9,163 bases of DNA from Candidatus Egerieousia excrementavium. Lineage in GTDB: Bacteria > Bacteroidota > Bacteroidia > Bacteroidales > UBA932. The position numbers were made by a program, and so were the translations under genes. Below, piece after piece: positions 1 through 6,270 of this stretch. The number at the start of each line of letters is the position of its first letter. The first letter of the stretch is position 1. The stretch lies in NCBI GenBank assembly GCA_017694275.1, contig JADINB010000014.1, positions 1 to 9,163 of the forward strand, read 5' to 3'. The notes below the pieces were generated by a model. That model ran no database searches. It was not told where the DNA came from and saw only the letters and a list, made by a program, of their open reading frames with translations.

Positions 1-1
1 A

Positions 2-85
2 CATCTGGCTGAATACATAGCAAAGCGGTACAATGTTGTCGTGAAACTGGTTCACAGGGAGCAGGGAATAGAGCAGGAACTCTGA
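2..85 (+). CDS. C-terminal end of an upstream gene, RapZ C-terminal-domain-like (5' partial)
   Basis: An open frame enters at the left edge and ends with TGA at 83-85, giving 27 residues. The segment HLAEYIAKRYNVVVKLVHRE resembles the end of the RapZ C-terminal domain, where a helix of the form AExLAxY is followed by a strand and an H-R pair. In E. coli that domain senses glucosamine-6-phosphate. In Bacteroidales this domain is, as I recall, often fused behind an aminoglycoside-phosphotransferase-like kinase and placed before a nucleotidyltransferase gene, as here. The next ATG is only 10 bp downstream, so the two genes are probably co-transcribed. Only the tail is visible, so the kinase part is inference and the family call is moderate. 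Confidence 0.55.
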   Translation, partial: HLAEYIAKRYNVVVKLVHREQGIEQEL

Positions 86-95
86 TTCGGATATT

Positions 96-878
96 ATGAA
101 AGGGCTGATTTTTGCTGCAGGATTGGGGACGAGACTCAGGCCGGTTACAGATACGAGGCCGAAGGCTCTTGTCACCATACATGGAAAGACACTTCTGGAA
201 TATGCGGTAGAGAAGTTTGTGGCTGCCGGAATTACACAAATAGTAATAAATGTTCACCATTTTGCCGGGATGATAATGGATTTTGTCAGAGAGAGGAACG
301 GCTTTGGTGCGGATATATCCTTTTCAGACGAGAGCGACCTGCTGCGTGAAACGGGGGGCGGGATCAGACATGCCGGACCGTTGCTTGACGGCAGCGGGCC
401 TTTTCTTGTACACAACGTAGACATCCTTTCCAACCTTGACATTGCCGCAATGACAAGGAATGGCGACGGCAGCGCATTGGCTACGCTGCTTGTCAGCGAC
501 AGGAAGACGGGCCGTTACCTGCTTTTCGATGCAGGCGGCAGTCTGGTTGCCTGGATGAATGTAAAGAGCGGAGAGGTCCGCTCCCCGTTTGCCGGGCTTA
601 GACGGCCACCGCAGGAGAATACCGCATTCGATTATGAGGATTTTGTTGCCTCTCATGGACTTGCAATGCATGCTTTCGACGGCGTCCATCTCATTTCTCC
701 GGAGATTTTCGGATTAATGGCGCAGTGGCCCGAAAGATTCTCCATAATAGATTTTTATCTTTCAGTTTGCGATACACACAGGATTGCCGCATATATGCAG
801 CCCGGACTTCAGATTGTGGATGTGGGCAAACCAGAGTCGCTAATGGAGGCGGAGTCGCGCTTCTTTCCCATACGGTAG
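96..878 (+). CDS. MurU-like sugar-1-phosphate nucleotidyltransferase
   Basis: This 260-residue protein belongs to the nucleotidyltransferase family that transfers a nucleotide from NTP to a sugar-1-phosphate. The N-terminal nucleotide-binding loop is FAAGLGTRLRP (residues 6-16), followed by a conserved lysine in RPKAL (K23). ETGGG lies at 85-89, the metal-binding aspartate is in HNVDI (D109), and a C-terminal VDVGKPESL (241-249) closes the sugar site. These match MurU, which makes UDP-MurNAc from MurNAc-1-phosphate in the AmgK/MurU peptidoglycan salvage route. A glucose or mannose-1-phosphate enzyme is the main alternative. It is somewhat longer than Pseudomonas MurU. The start follows the upstream stop by 10 bp with no clear Shine-Dalgarno, which is common in Bacteroidota. 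Its last 23 codons lie antisense to the tail of the convergent transporter gene. The family call is firm; the substrate is inferred from motifs and the RapZ-like neighbour. Confidence 0.85.
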   Translation: MKGLIFAAGLGTRLRPVTDTRPKALVTIHGKTLLEYAVEKFVAAGITQIVINVHHFAGMIMDFVRERNGFGADISFSDESDLLRETGGGIRHAGPLLDGSGPFLVHNVDILSNLDIAAMTRNGDGSALATLLVSDRKTGRYLLFDAGGSLVAWMNVKSGEVRSPFAGLRRPPQENTAFDYEDFVASHGLAMHAFDGVHLISPEIFGLMAQWPERFSIIDFYLSVCDTHRIAAYMQPGLQIVDVGKPESLMEAESRFFPIR

Positions 879-1753
879 AGTTGCCAGCTGTTAAAAATAT
901 TCTGCCATATCGAGTAGAGGGCAGGGTAGACCGAAGCGAGCGGATGGAGGTAGACATTTGCCATCCATATTCCGAATGCAGAGTTTTTCTGTCCGAGGGC
1001 CTGTCCGCCAGCTATTGTGTCTCCGTACTTTTTCCCGACCCATTTCCCGAATCCGAACTGTATGGCGCAGAATATTATGGAGATTATTCCCAGAACCGTA
1101 ATGCTTTTTATGTTTTCCCGGCCGTTGGCTATTATCATGTTTATAGTCTGGCCCAAAGTTATTGTCAGCGTTACTGCCCAGACGTAGAATGAAATGCCGC
1201 TGACTTTGCTTATTGCCTCATTGATTTTGGGCAGGCAGAACTGCAGGAACATGGCAACAAAGAACGGCAGCGCTATTACAGGGCCTATCTTTTTAAGTAT
1301 GAGGGCAAATGACTCCAGAAAAGGCATTTCCTGGTGTATTCCTATGAAAGAGAAATAGATTGGCGCCACTATTGCGACCATAAGGTTGCCGAGAATAGTG
1401 TAGGCAGTGATGGTCTCTCTGTTTGCTCCGAGCATACATGATATGACAACCGATGCGGCCGCGACAGGGCATAATACTCCCGCCAAAACTCCTTCGGCTA
1501 CAATTTCATCTCCTCCGAGGGCCAATGTAAGGTAATAGCAGCCTATGCTTGCGAATATCTGAAAGAGCAGCAGCCAGATGTTAAGTCCGCTCATGTGAAT
1601 GAGTCTGAGCTGCCTTATCCTGACAGATGAAAAATTCATCAGCAGAATTGTGAAGATAAGGTATGGAACAATGGCCGAAAGCTTTCCGCACCATCTGTTT
1701 ATAAGGAATCCAAGTATTATGGCGATTGGAAGGACAAGACTTCTTTTGTTCAT
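809..1753 (-). CDS. Bile acid:sodium symporter (BASS) family transporter
   Basis: This 314-residue polytopic inner-membrane protein has about nine hydrophobic segments, starting at residues 6-20 and 29-40. The sequence around 249-280 (GGQALGQKNSAFGIWMAN and the following HPLASVYPALY) is the conserved C-terminal block of BASS proteins. Its GQKN corresponds to the family's G-x-Q-N type ion-site motif. The family moves organic anions, often with sodium; bile acids, pantoate/ketopantoate and 2-keto acids are known substrates of different members. The substrate here cannot be read from sequence. A clear AAGGAG lies 6 bp before the ATG, inside the end of the preceding lipoprotein gene, whose stop is only 3 bp upstream, so the two are probably translationally coupled. 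The hydrophilic tail after NSWQLYR (about residues 292-314) is encoded opposite the murU-like gene and looks unconserved. Confidence 0.88.
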   Translation of the reverse strand: MNKRSLVLPIAIILGFLINRWCGKLSAIVPYLIFTILLMNFSSVRIRQLRLIHMSGLNIWLLLFQIFASIGCYYLTLALGGDEIVAEGVLAGVLCPVAAASVVISCMLGANRETITAYTILGNLMVAIVAPIYFSFIGIHQEMPFLESFALILKKIGPVIALPFFVAMFLQFCLPKINEAISKVSGISFYVWAVTLTITLGQTINMIIANGRENIKSITVLGIISIIFCAIQFGFGKWVGKKYGDTIAGGQALGQKNSAFGIWMANVYLHPLASVYPALYSIWQNIFNSWQLYRMGKKRDSASISDSGLPTSTI

Positions 1754-1756
1754 TGT

Positions 1757-2986
1757 CTACTCCTTTTCGTTGTCCAGCTCCTCTTTCAGTATCTTTTTTG
1801 CCTCTGAAAATGCCTCTGTGAAATTCCTTGCGAGCAGCGTGCCGTCGGGATCTATCAATATGAAGAACGGCCATCCTGAGATTCTGTATGTCTCACTCAT
1901 TTTTTTGTTTTCCGGATATTCTGTCTCCAGTTCAACTTCTGTCCATTTATGCTTCAGCATGTTTCCGAGAGTGGCATTCAGGTCTTTTTCATGAGGATTG
2001 TTTAAAGTCTTATTGTAGAGTTCTCTTATGGTTGCAATAGATTCTGTAAGCCCGACCACTTCAAGCCCCTTTTCCCTGTACTGGTCGTACAGTTCGCAGA
2101 CGAACCTGTCTATATAGATTGAACCCGGGCAGAGCCCCCAATGGTAGAAGAGAAGGTATTTCCCCTCGTATGTCGCTTTCGTTATGGTATCTCCATCTAT
2201 TGTGACGAGTTTGAAATCAGGCGCAGGACGGCCTGGTGCGATTGCTTCCATCTGTGCTATGAAATCTGCTGTTTTCCTGCCGTACCAACTCTCCTTTATC
2301 TGTTCAGAGTAGTTGTCATAGATTTTTTTCATCTCATCTATAGGCTCATATCCTATGTCCGGCAATCTTTTCACAAGAAGGAAGAGTGTCCCCTGTCTGT
2401 TGGAATCTATATAGGCCCTCCTGAGCGAGCGGACTCTCTCTACCCCAGGATTGTCATTGTAAAAAGTATTGAATGCGTCTGCCCATCTGTACATTCCGGC
2501 CGTATCTCCGGCAGCTTTCGCCTCTTCGATGTTGCGCATGTAACTGCCGCGGACAAGGCCCAGCGAATCATCAGCTCTCAGGTATTCGGCCAGTTGCGGC
2601 TCGTCATATATGCCTCCGCCTATCTTGCTGTAGTAGATGTTTTCCCGTTCCCCTGTAAAAGTTATGGTGTCACCGGGGCGTACGATAAATGTCTTCCCGC
2701 TTCTGTCGCACACCATCTCTTTGCCTTCGTTTGTCGTATATCTGAATATAAAGTACTGGTCATGCTCCAGTTTGCCCTGGAAACCGAATCCGGTTGTGTC
2801 GTCTATGACTATGGTAAATGCTGTGCTGTCTTTCCATGAGGGCAAATCGATTGTCTTGAACTCGACAGTGTCTCCAATCTGCAGCCCGCTAATGTTGCCA
2901 ATGATGGTAAAATCAGTTTTTTGTGAGGTACAGGCCATAGCCATAGCGGAAAACAGTGCGATGGCTATGTTTCTTGTTGTTTTCAT
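1757..2986 (-). CDS. TlpA-like lipoprotein: DUF4369-type N-terminus plus thioredoxin-fold domain with CPGS active site
   Basis: This 409-residue protein starts with a lipoprotein signal: a hydrophobic run at 7-18 and an A-M-A-C lipobox with lipidated C19. The residues after C19 (TSQKTD) do not look like the acidic surface-export signal of Bacteroidota, so a periplasm-facing anchor is likely. Residues ~25-115 look like the beta-rich DUF4369 domain found in front of many Bacteroidales TlpA proteins, then comes a helical linker to ~245. Residues ~250-405 form an AhpC/TSA-thioredoxin-like fold, with PGRPAPDFKL at the entry and a cis-proline loop GWPFFILIDPDG (P373). The redox motif reads W-G-L-C286-P-G-S289, so the second cysteine of CxxC is missing. 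C93 and C297 are the only other cysteines besides C19. A disulfide reductase role is therefore doubtful; a monothiol, peroxidase-like or binding role is possible. It is first in an operon with the BASS gene. Confidence 0.87.
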   Translation of the reverse strand: MKTTRNIAIALFSAMAMACTSQKTDFTIIGNISGLQIGDTVEFKTIDLPSWKDSTAFTIVIDDTTGFGFQGKLEHDQYFIFRYTTNEGKEMVCDRSGKTFIVRPGDTITFTGERENIYYSKIGGGIYDEPQLAEYLRADDSLGLVRGSYMRNIEEAKAAGDTAGMYRWADAFNTFYNDNPGVERVRSLRRAYIDSNRQGTLFLLVKRLPDIGYEPIDEMKKIYDNYSEQIKESWYGRKTADFIAQMEAIAPGRPAPDFKLVTIDGDTITKATYEGKYLLFYHWGLCPGSIYIDRFVCELYDQYREKGLEVVGLTESIATIRELYNKTLNNPHEKDLNATLGNMLKHKWTEVELETEYPENKKMSETYRISGWPFFILIDPDGTLLARNFTEAFSEAKKILKEELDNEKE

Positions 2987-3008
2987 ATCTTGAATTTTTT
3001 AATGTGGG

Positions 3009-3016
3009 CAAAGGTA
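3009..3016 (-). promoter_or_regulatory. Bacteroidota -7 promoter element (TACCTTTG) for the lipoprotein-BASS operon
   Basis: On the minus strand the octamer TACCTTTG fits the TAnnTTTG -7 element of the Bacteroidota primary sigma factor exactly. It sits 23 bp before the lipoprotein ATG at 2986, which predicts transcription starting near 3003 and a leader of about 15-18 nt. No good TTTG-type -33 element is seen 19-21 bp further upstream. Upstream of the octamer the sequence lies between the promoter and the divergent BspA remnant and includes an AT-rich stretch. The match is direct; promoter activity is inferred. Confidence 0.65.
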
Positions 3017-3030
3017 CGGTTTTTTAGATA

Positions 3031-3285
3031 ATGGTGGATAAAAAAAACAGCAATATGGCTGGTCTGACTTCCATAACCTTGCCGGCCGGATTGACAACCA
3101 TTGGTGAAGATGCGTTCGCTTATTCCTCTCTGGATATTGTTACCTGTCTGGCTGAAACGCCGCCATCACTTGGCAATAATGCCTTCCTTTGCAGTCTTAC
3201 AAACATTTATGTTCCGGCCGGAGCGGTAGATGCTTACAAGACCGCATGGAGCGAGTTCGCAGATATCATCACCGCAATTCCATGA
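3031..3285 (+). pseudogene. BspA-type leucine-rich-repeat protein remnant (C-terminal piece only)
   Basis: The 84-codon frame encodes one LRR_5-type repeat (LTSITLPAGLTTIGEDAF, residues 12-29), a partial next unit (TPPSLGNNAF), and the usual closing segment of BspA-like surface proteins, IYVPAGAVDAYKTAWSEFAD (59-78). Intact BspA proteins are hundreds of residues long, exported, and have many repeats. Here there is no signal peptide and no earlier repeat. Residues 1-9 (MVDKKNSNM) do not look like an LRR, and an in-frame TAG lies 3 bp before the ATG. No Shine-Dalgarno is seen. I infer a 5'-truncated relic left by deletion or recombination of a larger gene. A short expressed protein cannot be excluded because the reading frame is intact to its natural stop. 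Confidence 0.7.
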
Positions 3286-3301
3286 CCCATTTCATGAATG
3301 C

Positions 3302-3342
3302 AAAAAAAAAGCGTGCAACTCATTGAGCTGCACGCTTTTTTT
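3302..3342. terminator. Bidirectional intrinsic terminator between BspA remnant and dnaK
   Basis: A hairpin occupies 3311-3335: GCGTGCA pairs with TGCACGC, one A-C mismatch follows, then CTC pairs with GAG around an ATT loop. It is flanked by nine A on the left (3302-3310) and seven T on the right (3336-3342), so each strand reads a stem followed by a U-tract. It lies 14 bp beyond the dnaK stop in the minus direction and 25 bp beyond the BspA-remnant stop in the plus direction. It should end dnaK transcription and isolate the two units. Confidence 0.9.
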
Positions 3343-3355
3343 GCATGAAGTGTGA

Positions 3356-5275
3356 TTATTTGACTTCCTCAAAGTCTACGTCTGTTACTTCGCCGTCATT
3401 GCCGCTGTTGTTTGAGCTGCCTGAACTGGCATTCTGGCTGCCAGAATTGGCGCTCTGCTGTGCTCCGGCGTTGGCCGCATTCTGTATATCTGCAGATGCT
3501 GCCTGCCATGCCTTGTTCAACTCATCGGTAAGTTTGTCGAGTTCGGCAATGTTGCCGGCCTTGTGAGCCTCTTTCAACTTGCTGGTTGCTGCTTCGATTG
3601 CTGATTTCTTGTCGGCGGAAATCTTGTCTCCGTATTCCTTGAGGTTTTTTTCAGAAGCGAATACCTGGGCATCTGCGGCATTGAGTTTGTCTACCCTCTC
3701 ACGTTCTTCCTTGTCCCGGGCTTCGTTTGCCTTGGCCTCGTCTCTCATCCTCTTGATCTCCTCTTCTGTAAGGCCTGATGAAGCCTCGATTCTGATTTTC
3801 TGCTCCTTGCCTGTAGCCTTATCCTTTGCGGATACGTTCAGGATACCGTTTGCATCTATGTCAAAGGTAACTTCAATCTGAGGTATTCCTCTGGGGGCGG
3901 GAGTTATGCCGTCGAGATGGAACCGTCCGATAGTCTTGTTGTCTCTTGCCATAGGCCTCTCGCCTTGAAGTACATGTATCTCAACAGAGGGCTGGTTGTC
4001 TGCTGCAGTGCTGAAGATTTCAGACTTGCGGGTCGGGATGGTAGTGTTGGATTCTATGAGTTTTGTGAAGACTCCGCCATAGGTCTCTATACCCAATGAC
4101 AGCGGTGTTACATCCAACAGGAGGACATCCTTTACATCGCCTGCCAATACACCACCCTGGATTGCAGCTCCTACCGCTACCACTTCATCGGGATTGACAC
4201 TCTTGTTCGGCTCCTTGCCAAAGAATTTCTTTACAATCTCCTGGATTGCGGGGATACGGGTTGAACCACCCACCAGCAATACTTCATTGATGTCTGAAGC
4301 GCTCAGGTTTGCATCAGCCAAAGCCTTTCGGCACGGCTCGATTGTCTTCTGGATAAGGTCATCGCACAAAGCCTCGAATTTGGCACGGCTCAAAGTCTTT
4401 ACAAGGTGTTTTGGAACACCGTCGACCGGCATGATGTAAGGCAGGTTGATTTCGGTAGAGGTCTGGCTGGACAACTCTATCTTTGCCTTTTCGGCTGCCT
4501 CTTTCAATCTCTGGAGAGCCATAGGGTCTTTTGAGAGGTCTATGCCGCCGTTTTCGCTCTTGAACTCCTCTACGAGCCACTCGATAATCTTGTGGTCGAA
4601 GTCATCACCTCCCAGGTGAGTGTCGCCGTTGGTGGATTTTACCTCGAATACACCGTCGCCAAGTTCAAGAATTGATATATCAAATGTACCGCCGCCAAGG
4701 TCGAATACCGCAACCTTTGACTCCTGTCTCTTCTTGTCCAGGCCGTATGCCAATGCTGCGGCCGTCGGCTCGTTGATTATTCTCCTTACCTTAAGGCCTG
4801 CAATCTCACCGGCCTCTTTTGTTGCCTGTCTCTGAGAGTCGTTAAAGTATGCAGGCACTGTTATTACAGCCTCTGTCACCTCCTGTCCCAGATAATCCTC
4901 GGCAGTTTTCTTCATCTTCTGAAGAATCATTGCGGAAATCTCCTGCGGAGAATACAATCTGCCGTTTATATCTATTCTCGGAGTGTTGTTGTCACCTTTT
5001 GTTACCTTGTAGGGAACACGCTCTATTTCCCTGCTCACCTGGTCGAAACTTTCACCCATGAACCTCTTTATAGAGAATATGGTGTTTTTTGGGTTGGTGA
5101 TGGCCTGTCTTTTGGCAGGGTCACCCACTTTTCTCTCTCCGCTTTCTGTAAATGCCACGATAGAGGGAGTAGTTCTCTTACCTTCGCTGTTAATGATTAC
5201 AGCAGGCTCGTTGCCTTCCATTACGGCAACACAACTGTTCGTTGTACCTAAGTCAATACCAATAATCTTTCCCAT
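3356..5275 (-). CDS. dnaK: Molecular chaperone DnaK (Hsp70)
   Basis: The complete 639-residue cytosolic Hsp70 uses ATP-driven cycles with DnaJ and GrpE to hold and release unfolded segments. The nucleotide-binding domain (1-~380) carries all three Hsp70 signatures: IDLGTTNS (7-14), FDLGGGTFDIS (191-201) and VLLVGGSTRIPAIQ (332-345). The interdomain linker DVLLLDVTPLSLG is at 383-395. The substrate-binding beta domain follows to ~500, then the helical lid. A low-complexity Ala/Gln/Ser/Asn/Gly stretch (~594-627) leads to the acidic DVDFEEVK terminus, a variant of the EEVD/EEVK-type end. A good AGGAG lies 8 bp before the ATG. There is no dnaJ or grpE beside it, so it stands as a single-gene unit between a strong terminator and a divergent promoter region. 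Nothing in the protein looks unusual. Confidence 0.98.
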   Translation of the reverse strand: MGKIIGIDLGTTNSCVAVMEGNEPAVIINSEGKRTTPSIVAFTESGERKVGDPAKRQAITNPKNTIFSIKRFMGESFDQVSREIERVPYKVTKGDNNTPRIDINGRLYSPQEISAMILQKMKKTAEDYLGQEVTEAVITVPAYFNDSQRQATKEAGEIAGLKVRRIINEPTAAALAYGLDKKRQESKVAVFDLGGGTFDISILELGDGVFEVKSTNGDTHLGGDDFDHKIIEWLVEEFKSENGGIDLSKDPMALQRLKEAAEKAKIELSSQTSTEINLPYIMPVDGVPKHLVKTLSRAKFEALCDDLIQKTIEPCRKALADANLSASDINEVLLVGGSTRIPAIQEIVKKFFGKEPNKSVNPDEVVAVGAAIQGGVLAGDVKDVLLLDVTPLSLGIETYGGVFTKLIESNTTIPTRKSEIFSTAADNQPSVEIHVLQGERPMARDNKTIGRFHLDGITPAPRGIPQIEVTFDIDANGILNVSAKDKATGKEQKIRIEASSGLTEEEIKRMRDEAKANEARDKEERERVDKLNAADAQVFASEKNLKEYGDKISADKKSAIEAATSKLKEAHKAGNIAELDKLTDELNKAWQAASADIQNAANAGAQQSANSGSQNASSGSSNNSGNDGEVTDVDFEEVK

Positions 5276-5301
5276 AATATATTTCTCCTATTTTTTAATT
5301 T

Positions 5302-5385
5302 CAAACTTGTTTCCGTCTCCCTTTCCAGGGCGACACCAGCCCTAGTCTCTAAGATTGTGCCAAAATCCAAAACTGACATATTGTC
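5302..5385 (-). promoter_or_regulatory. Candidate dnaK promoter/operator region
   Basis: No exact TAnnTTTG element for dnaK occurs in the 174-bp gap before panB. The closest is CAAGTTTG (plus 5302-5309), one mismatch away, which would give a leader of roughly 20 nt. Further upstream, minus strand, is TTGGCAC (plus 5357-5363), identical to the -24 half of a sigma-54 promoter. However, the expected -12 GC reads GA, so this match is weak. Beyond it is the inverted repeat GACA-TAT-TGTC (5375-5385), a possible repressor or heat-shock element. All of these are pattern matches only. Confidence 0.35.
5327..5343 (-). other. Short GC hairpin in the dnaK upstream leader
   Basis: AGGGC and GCCCT pair perfectly around a 7-nt loop, 52-68 bp before the dnaK start. 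If transcription begins upstream of 5343 this stem would form in the mRNA leader, where it could affect stability or act as part of a thermal switch. The stem is only 5 bp, it does not involve the ribosome-binding site, and chance occurrence is possible. Confidence 0.3.
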
Positions 5386-5396
5386 GTATTGCATTA

Positions 5397-5427
5397 TTGC
5401 AAAAATCAATTTTAAATAGTTCCTTTG
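5397..5427 (+). promoter_or_regulatory. Candidate panB operon promoter (TTG-20-TTCCTTTG)
   Basis: TTG at 5397-5399 is followed after 20 bp by TTCCTTTG at 5420-5427. The Bacteroidota primary-sigma consensus is a TTG/TTTG at -33, then 19-21 bp, then TAnnTTTG at -7. Spacing fits and the -7 has one mismatch (TT for TA). The predicted start is near 5433, 15-20 bp before the panB ATG. It fires away from dnaK, and the GACA-TAT-TGTC repeat lies just upstream. Confidence 0.5.
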
Positions 5428-5449
5428 TCTGTCAAATAAATCTGAAACT

Positions 5450-6265
5450 ATGTCAACAGAAGGAACAAGCCGTGTATTGACGACTCATAAATTGCTTGAA
5501 ATGAAAGAACGCGGCGAGAAGATAGCAATGCTCACCGCATATGATTATACGTCTGCCAAGATTGTGGATGCGGCAGGAATAGACATTATTCTTGTAGGTG
5601 ATTCTGCAGCCAATGTCATGGCCGGGCACGAGACGACTCTCCCAATAACACTTGACCAGATGATTTATCATGCGCAAAGCGTGATGCGTGCGGTCAAGAA
5701 TCCGCTTGTGGTGGTAGATCTGCCCTTTGGAACTTATCAGGGCAACTCAAAGGAGGCGCTCCATTCGGCTGTCAGAATCATGAAGGAGTCTGAGGCCGAT
5801 GCCGTAAAGTTGGAGGGAGGCGTAGAAATAATGGAGTCTATACAGAGAATACTTTCTGCCGGAATTCCAATCATGGGGCATCTCGGGCTTACCCCCCAAT
5901 CGATACATAAATTCGGTACGTATGCTGTGAGGGCAAGAGAAAAGGCAGAGGCTGAAAAACTTGTGGCAGATGCACATGCCCTGGAGGATGCAGGATGCTT
6001 TGCCCTGGTTCTGGAGAAAATTCCGGCTCTTCTGGCAAAGCAGATTACAGAGGAACTCAGAATACCTGTAATAGGGATAGGTGCAGGCCGCTATTGCGAT
6101 GGTCAGGTGCTTGTGATGCATGACATGCTGGGGCTGAACAACAAATTCTCACCCCGTTTCCTGCGCAGGTATGCAAATCTGTACGACTGCTATCTGAATG
6201 CTTTCAAGAATTATGTCTCAGATGTAAAAAGCTGCGATTTTCCTAACGAGAGCGAGCAATACTAA
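5450..6265 (+). CDS. panB: 3-methyl-2-oxobutanoate (ketopantoate) hydroxymethyltransferase
   Basis: PanB makes ketopantoate from 2-oxoisovalerate and 5,10-methylenetetrahydrofolate, the first committed step to pantothenate and coenzyme A, in the cytosol. The protein is 271 residues, the usual length. By alignment to the E. coli enzyme the metal ligands are D51 in VGDSAANV, D90 in VDLPFG and E122 in KLEGG. The general base is E189 in LVLEKIP. IMGHLGLTPQS (141-151) and VIGIGAG (207-213) are family hallmarks. The SAANVMAGHETT stretch replaces the proteobacterial LGMVVLGYDST, as I recall from other Bacteroidales, and the C-terminus DFPNESEQY also fits that group. No panC or panD is nearby. It leads a three-gene operon: the next ATG is 5 bp after its stop. 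Confidence 0.97.
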   Translation: MSTEGTSRVLTTHKLLEMKERGEKIAMLTAYDYTSAKIVDAAGIDIILVGDSAANVMAGHETTLPITLDQMIYHAQSVMRAVKNPLVVVDLPFGTYQGNSKEALHSAVRIMKESEADAVKLEGGVEIMESIQRILSAGIPIMGHLGLTPQSIHKFGTYAVRAREKAEAEKLVADAHALEDAGCFALVLEKIPALLAKQITEELRIPVIGIGAGRYCDGQVLVMHDMLGLNNKFSPRFLRRYANLYDCYLNAFKNYVSDVKSCDFPNESEQY

Positions 6266-6270
6266 GCCTT

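Noticed and set aside
725..1192. 155-codon plus-strand frame across the murU/BASS overlap
   Set aside because: It is out of frame with MurU and antisense to BASS membrane segments; the composition looks random.
2141..2839. 232-codon plus-strand open frame opposite the lipoprotein gene
   Set aside because: It is cysteine-rich, without recognisable domains, and lies wholly antisense to a gene with a lipobox and thioredoxin fold; it is a shadow frame.
5350..5363. Full sigma-54 promoter for dnaK
   Set aside because: The -24 half (TTGGCAC) is perfect, but the -12 half reads TAGA instead of TTGC, so I list it only as a weak candidate.
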